IMG/VR virus record: IMGVR_UViG_3300035670_000078
Location: 37,256 to 101,255 of that record
Source of the DNA: a virus
Reading direction: 5' to 3' (one strand)
Length of the DNA: 64,000 nucleotides
Shown: one piece after another, positions 32,920 through 40,890 of the stretch
Numbering within the stretch: the first letter of the stretch is position 1
How the letters are laid out: the number at the start of each line of letters is the position of its first letter
Notes under the pieces: generated by a model
Database searches by the model: none
What the model was told of the DNA's origin: nothing
What the model saw: the letters and a program-made list of their open reading frames with translations, nothing else
Translations under genes and position numbers: made by a program

Positions 32920-33546
32920 TTAGTCGCTCTTGTCAGGGTAAGCGTGAACAAACACAGTGTTGGGGAGGCCAGACCGGATACCGCTGACCTCGTTGCTGTC
33001 GGGCACGGGGACAGCGAGGAGCGTCTCGGGGACGTACACAGCGATGTCGAACTTGTCGGACACGCGGATCGTGTACTCGCCGAGTGGTGTCGGCGGCGAG
33101 CCGAAGACGAGGCTCGTGCCGTTCGGCTCGGGCTGGATCTCCGTGCCGCCGTCCTGCACCCCGCCATAGCATCCGGGCTCGAGGATCGGATGCGACTGTC
33201 CGGCAGCGTCGATCAGGTCAACCCGGTATGGGCCGTCGTAGAGGACCTGACCGGCAGAGTGCAGCTCCACCGTGTAGCCGCCCTCCTGAGAAAGCCAGTA
33301 CGGGTCGGGGTTCCGTAGCGGGCTGTACTCAGGGCTGTTGTAGGACCAGTACCCGCCGAAATTGAACGACACGATGAACGTAACGTCAGCGGTGGAAAAT
33401 GGGTCCCCTGAACCGAGCGCGGGGAAATAGTCCCCAGGAAAGTCAGGGTACTCCAGTGGAGCACCAGCCCCAGCACTTCCGTAGGGGCCAGAGAACCCAG
33501 GGTAAGAAGTAGGGTCACCCGCGCCGGTAAAGGGGAAGCTGCTCAT
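32920..33546 (-). CDS. Putative tail fibre-associated protein
   Basis: 208 residues. Pro/Gly/Tyr/Phe-rich N-terminus (about residues 1-50, low complexity) and a beta domain (YTVELHSAGQVLYDGPYRVDL, SLVFGSPPTPLGEYTIRVSDKF) like an Ig or bacterial adhesin module. Overlaps the fibre gene upstream by four bases. Likely the partner or cap of that fibre. No functional motif. Confidence 0.5.
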   Translation of the reverse strand: MSSFPFTGAGDPTSYPGFSGPYGSAGAGAPLEYPDFPGDYFPALGSGDPFSTADVTFIVSFNFGGYWSYNSPEYSPLRNPDPYWLSQEGGYTVELHSAGQVLYDGPYRVDLIDAAGQSHPILEPGCYGGVQDGGTEIQPEPNGTSLVFGSPPTPLGEYTIRVSDKFDIAVYVPETLLAVPVPDSNEVSGIRSGLPNTVFVHAYPDKSD

Positions 33547-35282
33547 GGAAGGGTGTCCGAGTGCCAGAACTCAATGTGAACTGTCTTGAGCGTGACGTCA
33601 CCAGCGCCCGACGCTGTGGTCGCCTTTATAGCGAAGGGAATCGCAGCGGTGTCTGTGACAGACGAGGTGCTCAAGCTGCCCGCGCCGTAGACCCCGTCAC
33701 TGTCGCGTGACTCGCTCCAATAGACCTGGGTGGATGAGCCGGTGCGCTGAAGCACAAAGTCTAGCTTGATCCAGCCATTGTTAGCCGCCGAGGTGCGGGT
33801 CGCGATGGTGACCGGAGTCGAATTAATCGTGACGGTTACCGTCTTAGAGTGGTTGTTGGCCGCCGTCGCGAACAGTGCCCATCCGACAATCTTGTCCCCG
33901 TTCACATGAAGCATGTTGGCAGGGAGATTGATGGGTCCCCAGAGTGTCTGCTCAGACGTACCCGTTGTCGTGGTGTTTGAGTACTGGCTGGCGATGCAAA
34001 CAGGCACACTGTTGTAGTTAGCGCTGCCACCGAGATTGGTCTCAAGACCAGCCATCTGAATAGCGCTACCAGCGGTCAGCGTGATAGCGGTTGCAGCTTG
34101 GATCTGAATGGCGCCGACAGTATTCGTGAGCGTCATCGCGCCGACGACATCACTGGTGACCGAGTTGGTCTTGATGATGTCCGCTTGAAGGTCGTAGCTG
34201 TGCGTACCTTTACCAAGTACGGTGACACCCCCACCGGTCGTGTCCGCTTCGATGATGTCGACATCGAGGTCGGCGGTGTGCGTGCCGCGACCACGCGCGA
34301 TAACTGAAGTGTTGTTAGAGTAAGGCTCAAGGTACGTGGACCTGACCTCGCAGTTGCAGTCGAGGCTGTTGGACCGAACTAGGGTGTCACCCGTGGCATA
34401 AAGCATCAGGTCGTTACTGCCGCCCGCGACTGACCCAGCCTCTACGCGGTTGGTATAGACTCTGTCAGATGAGGTCGCTACGGTGACATCGCCGTCCTTC
34501 ACAAGGACACCTTCAACAGTCACCCCCGAGTTCGTGGTGTACTCGTTGATTGTGTTCATGGCCGTAAGGCCGCTGCATCCAAAGTTACCTATCACAGTGG
34601 TCGGTGACGCATAGACGATGAGGCTCGAGCTACCGCCAGCTGCGGACCCGCCGATAAGGATATTGGTGTAGAGAGCATCGCTGGAGGTGGCGGCCTTTAC
34701 ATCACCGTCCTTCAGCAGCACCCCGTCGACGTACACGCCATTGGCCGAGGTGTACTCCTGAATGGTGTTAGCCTTGATGACACCAGGCGATACCCAGATG
34801 TCATCAAGCTTGCCCTCATGCGCATCGACCGCATCGACGAGAGGCCAGAGGCCATCCTCGAGCCAATCTCGCTCGCCGTAGGCGACCTTCTTCAGACCGG
34901 CGAACTCGGTCAGCACCCGGATCTCGAAAAAGGCCGAGGCGGGCGGCACTGCAAACGAGTAGGGCGAGGACAGGCTCTGGATGGGCACAGGTGCCGAGTG
35001 GCTGCTGTCACTCAGGTCGTTCGTCACGACGAGGAAGACGCGATAGGTACCGGCCCTGTCGAGCGGCCCGAGGGTGGGCGACGCCAGCGTGTCATCGTTG
35101 AACGTCGCAGCCGATCCGGTCGGGGCGCTGAGCAAGTACCACTGATAGGTGGAAATGCTCGAGCCGCTGCCCGGCGTCGAAGACGTGCCGCTCAAGGTTC
35201 GCAACGGCGGGGTGGGCGAGAGGTCCGAGTAATTGATCTCGGACGTGCCCGTGATTGTGATGACGGCGATTGGATCAGCCAT
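33543..35282 (-). CDS. Tail fibre protein with Ig-like head
   Basis: 579 residues. Residues 1-115 resemble a PKD/Ig-like domain (PTGSAATFNDDT...RAGTYRVFLVVTND). About 165-300 contain a duplicated segment NTI(Q/N)EYT-(A/T)N-GV-V-GVL-KDGDV-ATSSD-(A/V)YTN. A beta-rich tail with TLWGPINLPANMLHVNGDKIVG follows, typical of fibre tips of siphophages and myophages. No collagen-like or chaperone domain seen. ATG preceded by a spaced GGGTGGG. Confidence 0.6.
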   Translation of the reverse strand: MADPIAVITITGTSEINYSDLSPTPPLRTLSGTSSTPGSGSSISTYQWYLLSAPTGSAATFNDDTLASPTLGPLDRAGTYRVFLVVTNDLSDSSHSAPVPIQSLSSPYSFAVPPASAFFEIRVLTEFAGLKKVAYGERDWLEDGLWPLVDAVDAHEGKLDDIWVSPGVIKANTIQEYTSANGVYVDGVLLKDGDVKAATSSDALYTNILIGGSAAGGSSSLIVYASPTTVIGNFGCSGLTAMNTINEYTTNSGVTVEGVLVKDGDVTVATSSDRVYTNRVEAGSVAGGSNDLMLYATGDTLVRSNSLDCNCEVRSTYLEPYSNNTSVIARGRGTHTADLDVDIIEADTTGGGVTVLGKGTHSYDLQADIIKTNSVTSDVVGAMTLTNTVGAIQIQAATAITLTAGSAIQMAGLETNLGGSANYNSVPVCIASQYSNTTTTGTSEQTLWGPINLPANMLHVNGDKIVGWALFATAANNHSKTVTVTINSTPVTIATRTSAANNGWIKLDFVLQRTGSSTQVYWSESRDSDGVYGAGSLSTSSVTDTAAIPFAIKATTASGAGDVTLKTVHIEFWHSDTLP

Positions 35283-35312
35283 TGATATTACCCACCCTTC
35301 ACAATGATTTTA

Positions 35313-36599
35313 TTAGGTGCTGAGGTAGTTCCACGGATTGCCCGTCTTGTTGATCAGGCACATTGAGAACTTGCCCTCGATAGCGCTACCAGCCGAATCT
35401 TTGATTCGAATGGTGAGTTGATGCGTGCTTGTCCACTCATAGTGAACAAATCGTATGCTACCCGTACCACCAGTACCCTCAGCACTTAGCAACACAGCGA
35501 CGGTGTTGTAAGAGATGTAGGAGCTGCCGTCAGAATAGAAGTCAAAAACCGTGACCCCTGTGGTACCGTACGTGATCGATATGAGGGGGTCGGCCAAGAG
35601 CGCGGAGGTGTAGGTGTGTTCCTCCGCGTCGGTATCCACCTCGGCCACGAATAGCGTGGCAGTCTTCGGGTATGAAGACTTCAGGGTGTCAGTGTCCTCC
35701 ACGGTCGTGGAGACAATGTTGTTAACATCTGACTCAATCGAGGTGAGTGTGGTCTCAGCTGTAGCCAAGTCAGCATTGAGCTGCTTTATACCACGGGGAA
35801 GCGCGTAGCCTGTCCAGCGATACGCCTGCTCAGAAATTCCTGATGTGATGGATCCCTGCGAATCCAGCGCAAAATCGCTGTCGTAAGCGTGCTGGATGCT
35901 TCCGAGCGCCTCACGAAAAAGGCGAGCGATGCCCACGTAGCCTTCGTCCCAGTCGACACCGAGACCGACGTCACCGCCAAACGCTCTAGCCAGACCCGCG
36001 TTGTCAACGCCGCCGCCAAAACCATCGAAGGCCGAGATCTTATAGATCGAAGGTACCCCGCTGGGGTTGGTGAACTTCACGTAAAGAAAAGGGAACCAAC
36101 CCTCGGAACGGAGCAGTCCATCGTAGGTCAGGGCGGTGCCGAACTCAGCGATCTCACGCGATCGGGTGTTCGCGACGCCGACCTTCTTTTCTTGAGCAAG
36201 CGCGTCGTAATAGGCGCGGTTGTCCTCGTCGTGCTCAAGCTCAGACCGCCTGAAGAAGATGTACCCGTCATCCCCTTCGGCAGTACCGAACGAACTGATG
36301 TCGACGACGTCACCACCAGCCACGTAGGCGGGGTCCCACCGGACCACACCGCCGTCGATCACGACGTTCGAGTCTGTGGCCAAGGCTGCATAACCAAGCC
36401 GGCAGGCGCCGATAGTCACAGTCCCGACCGTGCTATCATAGGTTGCGACGACATCGCTGAGCAGCCCGCCACAGGGGCCGAGCAATGCACCAACCGTCCG
36501 CATGATATTTTCGCCGACGAGGTCGCTGATCGCTTCAAGGTCAGCTTTATCAAGGCGCTGGTTGGTCAGCGGGAAAATGGGCCGGTCACCTGTGGCCAT
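35313..36599 (-). CDS. Baseplate or fibre-adaptor protein
   Basis: 428 residues. N-terminal helix region IFPLTNQRLDKADLEAISDLVGEN, a beta-rich core (YDSTVGTVTIGACRLGYAAL), a helical coiled region around 285-330 (LNADLATAETTLTSIESDVNN) and a C-terminal beta sandwich (VLLSAEGTGGTGSIRFVHYEW). Adaptor proteins linking fibres to the baseplate have such mixed organisation. Position immediately after the baseplate J gene supports a peripheral baseplate role. Confidence 0.5.
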   Translation of the reverse strand: MATGDRPIFPLTNQRLDKADLEAISDLVGENIMRTVGALLGPCGGLLSDVVATYDSTVGTVTIGACRLGYAALATDSNVVIDGGVVRWDPAYVAGGDVVDISSFGTAEGDDGYIFFRRSELEHDEDNRAYYDALAQEKKVGVANTRSREIAEFGTALTYDGLLRSEGWFPFLYVKFTNPSGVPSIYKISAFDGFGGGVDNAGLARAFGGDVGLGVDWDEGYVGIARLFREALGSIQHAYDSDFALDSQGSITSGISEQAYRWTGYALPRGIKQLNADLATAETTLTSIESDVNNIVSTTVEDTDTLKSSYPKTATLFVAEVDTDAEEHTYTSALLADPLISITYGTTGVTVFDFYSDGSSYISYNTVAVLLSAEGTGGTGSIRFVHYEWTSTHQLTIRIKDSAGSAIEGKFSMCLINKTGNPWNYLST

Positions 36600-36602
36600 A
36601 GA

Positions 36603-36884
36603 TCACCCCTTCTTGCGCTTCTTCTTACTTACAGGTCTTTCATCTGGCTCTTCTTCTGGTTGAGAGCGCCAGATCTCTTCACTAGGTCTGACGACATCCA
36701 CACAGATCCAAGCTGCTCTGTCAACATCATCCATCAAAGGGTTCTCCGGGAACTTCTCACAGATAGCGGCGCTTGCAATCCCGGAGCTGCTTCTTATCCA
36801 GACGTATGCTTCAGTATCAGTATCAAAATCCTCTTCCGTTGGCCTTCCGTCTTCCCACCGCACGAAGACTCGGATCACGGTCAC
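36603..36884 (-). CDS. Small hypothetical baseplate-region protein
   Basis: 93 residues with an alpha-beta start (TVIRVFVRWEDGRPTEEDF), two Cys and a highly charged Glu-then-Lys tail (EEEPDERPVSKKKRKKG). Overlaps the baseplate J gene stop by four bases. Not recognised; probably an assembly accessory. Confidence 0.5.
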   Translation of the reverse strand: MTVIRVFVRWEDGRPTEEDFDTDTEAYVWIRSSSGIASAAICEKFPENPLMDDVDRAAWICVDVVRPSEEIWRSQPEEEPDERPVSKKKRKKG

Positions 36885-38233
36885 CTCAATGTGATGTCGT
36901 TGTAGTAGCAGACGAACTTTGTTCGTGGCGTCGCTGGGTACCGGTCAGTCTGGTCAAACTTGATGTTGCGTACGCCAGGGATGTTGATCAGCTCACCGCA
37001 GAGGCGGAAAATGAGGAGTGGTGATCCTGGGAGGACGCGAGACACGTACTCGGACGTGGCTCGTTTCACCGTGTCGAACACATCGCTGATATCGTAGCCC
37101 GGATAGACCGTAACATTGGCACTAAGCTTGAGGCTCGTAACAGTCGGAACGACGACGCGAACTCGAGAGCCTGCGGCTCGGCAGTTCGCTTCGACGTACG
37201 CTTGAAGCTCGGCGGGAAGCCCGGTGTAAACCTGATGCCCGCCTGTAGACCACTCGTCGCCTGCAGCGAGGGGCAACGACGTGGAGTTAGGCTTCGCCAG
37301 CATCACACCCCGCTCCTCGACAACAAGGAAGTCCGAGGTCGGAGCGGTGTAGGTGACACCGCTCACCGTTAGATTTGGAGCCGTTGCGGCGGGTGATTCA
37401 AAGGTGAACTGATGCCTGGCTGATGTGGAGTCGATGTCAGGAACCACACCACTTTGAGTATTAGCCGCTCGCGTGCTGCCAATAAAACCAAAGCCGTCGT
37501 CGATCAGAAGCTCGCAATATCCGCGCGTGTCTGGGTCTTCCCAGACACGCGCGTATCGGACACGTTGATCTGTGCTGGTCGGGATGTAGTTGACGGCCAG
37601 CGCCTCGATCGCTGTGTTGGTGGTGCGCGTCAGGGCATTGAGCCAAAGCTCGGCGCGTCCGCGAAGCTCATCATCAGACTCGCGCTCGGAGCCGCCACCA
37701 ACACCCACCAGATTGCGCACCTGATAAACATCAGAGGGTGCCGACAGGAGGACGTTGATAGCCCCCGGAGGGGCGTTCGTTAGCGTGCCGACGGCAACAC
37801 TTCGGACACTGATGCCCGTGGCCGTAAGGCTTGCAGCATCGAAGGTGATGGTGTCGGTGTTGACGTACCTAAGGTCAGGGGCGTCTTCTCGGCTGAACGA
37901 CAGCTCGCCAGGACCGTAGCTGACAGTGGTCCCGGACGTACTTCTCCAGAGCGTGACATTTCCACCTCGAGCAGGTCGAGGCTCACGACGCCGCTCAAAG
38001 CCTGTGGGGAGCTGAGCGATACGGTCGTCCAGCAGCTGTCCACGCGCATTAAACAGATGCGACTGGTGGAAGTCGGAGAGTTTGAACTGAACGCTCGACA
38101 TCTCGTCCGAGACCACGCCGAGAATCGAACCGAACTCGCTGCCCTCGCTGAGGTCAATCAGCCGGGACGTGGCGATGAGGCGCGTGAGCATCCGGCGCCG
38201 GATCTCATCGGGGTACTCAGGGGTGAACGGCAT
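36881..38233 (-). CDS. Baseplate J-like wedge protein
   Basis: 450 residues. The N-terminal TRLIATSRLIDLSEGSEFGSIL, a central ERESDDELRGRAELWL and the following ALTRTTNTAIEALAV are the family pattern of phage Mu gp47 / P2 gpJ, equivalent to T4 gp6. It forms the ring of wedges around the tail tube and changes shape when the sheath contracts. Placement between the LysM/gp25 protein and the fibres is the usual order. Length is close to the family. Confidence 0.85.
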   Translation of the reverse strand: MPFTPEYPDEIRRRMLTRLIATSRLIDLSEGSEFGSILGVVSDEMSSVQFKLSDFHQSHLFNARGQLLDDRIAQLPTGFERRREPRPARGGNVTLWRSTSGTTVSYGPGELSFSREDAPDLRYVNTDTITFDAASLTATGISVRSVAVGTLTNAPPGAINVLLSAPSDVYQVRNLVGVGGGSERESDDELRGRAELWLNALTRTTNTAIEALAVNYIPTSTDQRVRYARVWEDPDTRGYCELLIDDGFGFIGSTRAANTQSGVVPDIDSTSARHQFTFESPAATAPNLTVSGVTYTAPTSDFLVVEERGVMLAKPNSTSLPLAAGDEWSTGGHQVYTGLPAELQAYVEANCRAAGSRVRVVVPTVTSLKLSANVTVYPGYDISDVFDTVKRATSEYVSRVLPGSPLLIFRLCGELINIPGVRNIKFDQTDRYPATPRTKFVCYYNDITLR

Positions 38234-38242
38234 CGTCGCCTC

Positions 38243-40030
38243 TCAGAAGGGGTAGGAGACACCGGTTCTGGTCTTCTCCTGCAGCGCCGTGATGATGGCC
38301 ATCTTCACGTCGATGTTGCCAGCCTCGGTGGTCATGTTCATCTCAGTCACGCGAGAAACACGGTGGTCCGACAGGGTCTGGTTTAGGATGTTGCTGTACA
38401 CTTGGCCAGCAAGATCGCTGCCCTCACTATCACCGACGAGCTTCGGCAGTCCGAAGTCAGGGTAGCTTCGATTCTCGCCGACGACGGTCAGCATCCGATG
38501 CCTGAAGTTCTGGTAGAAATTGGCCAGACCAGAAACCGTAGCGATGTCGGTGCCGTCGCCGACGGCGACAAGGTCACCGTCTCGGAAGAGAAGGTTCCGA
38601 CCATAGAAGGTGTCCGGGTCGATATTCTTGACACCGTTAATCGACGGCACGAGGAGGCGATCACCGGGTACGAGCGGCGTGCCGTCGTTCTTTGTGCGCG
38701 CGTCCTGCATCCTGTTCAGCTCGACAATTCGAGCCCAGTAGTTCCGTCCCCCGAGGTATTGAGCGGCGATGTCAAAGACGTTGGACTGGCTCTGCGTCAC
38801 GACAATGGAGATGACCGGATTACCGTTGTTGGGCAAAGGCCTAGGCGCCGTACTATTGGCAGCATTAGGCGGCACGTCTCCGATACGGAGGATCGGCACG
38901 CCGAGGTTGAGGCTTCCGATGAAGACCTCACACTGAATACTGAGGTCAAGCACCCACCTCAAAAACGAGTCGAGCAGGCCCTTCCAAGCAGCGAGCTGAG
39001 AGAACGTCAGTCGTTTCCGATAGGACGTTATCGCTTCCATCGTCTCTAGGCATAGGTAGTAGAGACGATACCAAAAATACCAGTCGTAGATGGTCGGATT
39101 GGGTATCGTCCTGACGTACTTCATTACTTTTAGCACGTGATTTGGTATGTTTCGTTCCAAATCAGGCGGCGCTTCGAGAACTCCTTTTGTCGCGAAATAA
39201 TAGCAATCGTGCGCAGGATCGGTATGATCTTGATCGACAGCCTCGCCGCCTTTGCTAGAGGCAAAGGCGTTGTCAGGATTCCAGGCTCTGCTGGGGACTC
39301 CATTAGTTACAAGCATCAGTTCGTAACTATAGCTGACACGAGACGAGCCGGAGTCACGTTGGTATCGGAAGGACGTGACGGTGGTTTCCCAGGCTTCTCC
39401 CTCCCACAAAGCTCTGAACACAAGCTTCGTCACCTTTTTTGCGTTGGCGCGGTAGAAGGCGTTCATCGTGTTGGACGCCGCGTGCGCGTAACTTTCTAGG
39501 AGGTTGCGAAGTTTAGCGAACCTCTGAAGCTGAGAGTTAGTGAAACCGCTTCGCCCTCTTATTCTGAAAGTCCTTTGCTTAAACCCGGAGTGCTCCTCGT
39601 ATGGAGTGCCGCCCAGGGTCCACGTTCTCGTGACCGCATTAGGCTGATCCATCTCGATAGAGGTCACGAACGGGAGCGACAGCACTGTGTTGGGGTTATC
39701 ACCACCTTCTTTAAACAACTGCAGTATGTAGTTGTGAGGGTGATTGCCGATTGTATAAAACCCCTCCTTTTGGGGAGGCGTCTTACTGTCCTCTGAACCA
39801 CTAGCTCCACTAGGTCGTGAACTAGCTCGGTCTGCTCGTGTAGTGTTGTTAGTTTCGATAAACTGCCTGTTTAGGCAAGCAGCTTCATCCTCACTGTTCT
39901 CTAGCGCGTAGCAATCTTCCATAGAAGATGGTGCGGTGGGCGCATCAGTAGCTTTCGTCTTAAGCCTCGACTTACTCGCAGATGCGGCCTGAACGGCGGA
40001 CCTGCGCGCGGGATCTGTAAAAAAGCCCAC
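38243..40030 (-). CDS. Baseplate protein: LysM plus gp25/gpW-like fusion
   Basis: 595 residues. The N-terminal 300 residues resemble tail-hub or DNA-circulation-type domains (IEMDQPNAVTRTWTLGG...QRTFRIRGRSG). A LysM-like segment is at about 405-465 (VTQSQSNVFDIAAQYLGG, NYWARIVELNRM, LVPGDRLLVPS). The C-terminal 88 residues match gp25/gpW baseplate proteins (MLTVVGENRSYPDFG, HRVSRVTEMNM, IITALQEKTRT). In most myophages these are separate genes. GTG start with GGAGGG upstream. Should sit at the hub/wedge junction. Confidence 0.75.
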   Translation of the reverse strand: MGFFTDPARRSAVQAASASKSRLKTKATDAPTAPSSMEDCYALENSEDEAACLNRQFIETNNTTRADRASSRPSGASGSEDSKTPPQKEGFYTIGNHPHNYILQLFKEGGDNPNTVLSLPFVTSIEMDQPNAVTRTWTLGGTPYEEHSGFKQRTFRIRGRSGFTNSQLQRFAKLRNLLESYAHAASNTMNAFYRANAKKVTKLVFRALWEGEAWETTVTSFRYQRDSGSSRVSYSYELMLVTNGVPSRAWNPDNAFASSKGGEAVDQDHTDPAHDCYYFATKGVLEAPPDLERNIPNHVLKVMKYVRTIPNPTIYDWYFWYRLYYLCLETMEAITSYRKRLTFSQLAAWKGLLDSFLRWVLDLSIQCEVFIGSLNLGVPILRIGDVPPNAANSTAPRPLPNNGNPVISIVVTQSQSNVFDIAAQYLGGRNYWARIVELNRMQDARTKNDGTPLVPGDRLLVPSINGVKNIDPDTFYGRNLLFRDGDLVAVGDGTDIATVSGLANFYQNFRHRMLTVVGENRSYPDFGLPKLVGDSEGSDLAGQVYSNILNQTLSDHRVSRVTEMNMTTEAGNIDVKMAIITALQEKTRTGVSYPF

Positions 40031-40051
40031 AGCTACCCTCCATCGGGACGG

Positions 40052-40876
40052 TTATGTCCCTGCCTCTACGTGAGATGCTAAGCGAAGCACTGCGCTACGG
40101 ACGGTGGTTGGGTCCAGCTCCGTAGGAGGCTCTGGCGGTGACGAAACGACCGTGCTGACGGGGATCGCAGCCGTAGGTCCAGCCGGTCCCGTGACCAGGA
40201 ACAACTGAGACGCCCATTGATAGAGTGAGTTGGCCCATTCCGTCATCGCAGCGCAGTACGCGATGATAGTGTCATCACGCTCTTTAAACGGAGTGGCGAG
40301 AACCGGGCCATCGCTCGCGTCTGTACCCTTAGGCACCATCACCCTACCACTGTCAGCGATAAGCTCGATGTTGCGTGCGGACACAATGACGGCGTCGTTG
40401 CCGGCCGTCTCGTCTCTGATAACGATCTTCGTGTTGTCGTTCTGAATGATGACGTCGTTGATTGTCACGGACGGCGGATTGCCACTCGCTTCTGTCTTTG
40501 GTGGATCTGGTGGCGGTGTCGGTGGTGGTGGCGGGGTTCCGGGGCCGGTGGCTGTGGGCTCATAGTAGATACTTGGGTTGTCAATCCGACCGAGGATCAC
40601 AGGACCACGACCACCGCTGCGGGTCAGAGCGATCACGAGGGGGTAGGTGCCGTCGTTCAGGTCCTCACCGTTCCAAGGTGTAGAAGGAGCCCCGATTCGA
40701 TTCGTGTTGCCGTTGAAGACTGGGCAGTTGAAGTGAAGTACACCACCCTCTGGACTAAACACGTCGCAGCGATGGTCCCCGCTGTCGTTGGCGTAGCTTC
40801 GAATGGCGTACATGATCTCGCAGCCGCCGGCACCGAGAACGCGGCCAATGGGAGAAGGTCTGAACTTGCTGACCAT
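40052..40876 (-). CDS. Baseplate spike protein (gpV/gp5 OB-fold type)
   Basis: 274 residues. The start RPSPIGRVLGAGGCEIMYAIRSYANDSG followed by a short beta barrel and TYPLVIALTRSGGRGPVILGRI fits the OB-fold of spike proteins. A poly-proline linker (GTPPPPPTPPPDPP) follows, then short beta strands (INDVIIQNDNTKIVIRDE) like a needle and an alpha tail. ATG at 40876 preferred over 40882 because GAGGGG is six bases before it. It should form the membrane-puncturing trimer below the hub. Confidence 0.7.
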   Translation of the reverse strand: MVSKFRPSPIGRVLGAGGCEIMYAIRSYANDSGDHRCDVFSPEGGVLHFNCPVFNGNTNRIGAPSTPWNGEDLNDGTYPLVIALTRSGGRGPVILGRIDNPSIYYEPTATGPGTPPPPPTPPPDPPKTEASGNPPSVTINDVIIQNDNTKIVIRDETAGNDAVIVSARNIELIADSGRVMVPKGTDASDGPVLATPFKERDDTIIAYCAAMTEWANSLYQWASQLFLVTGPAGPTAAIPVSTVVSSPPEPPTELDPTTVRSAVLRLASHVEAGT

Positions 40877-40890
40877 TACCATCCCCTCAG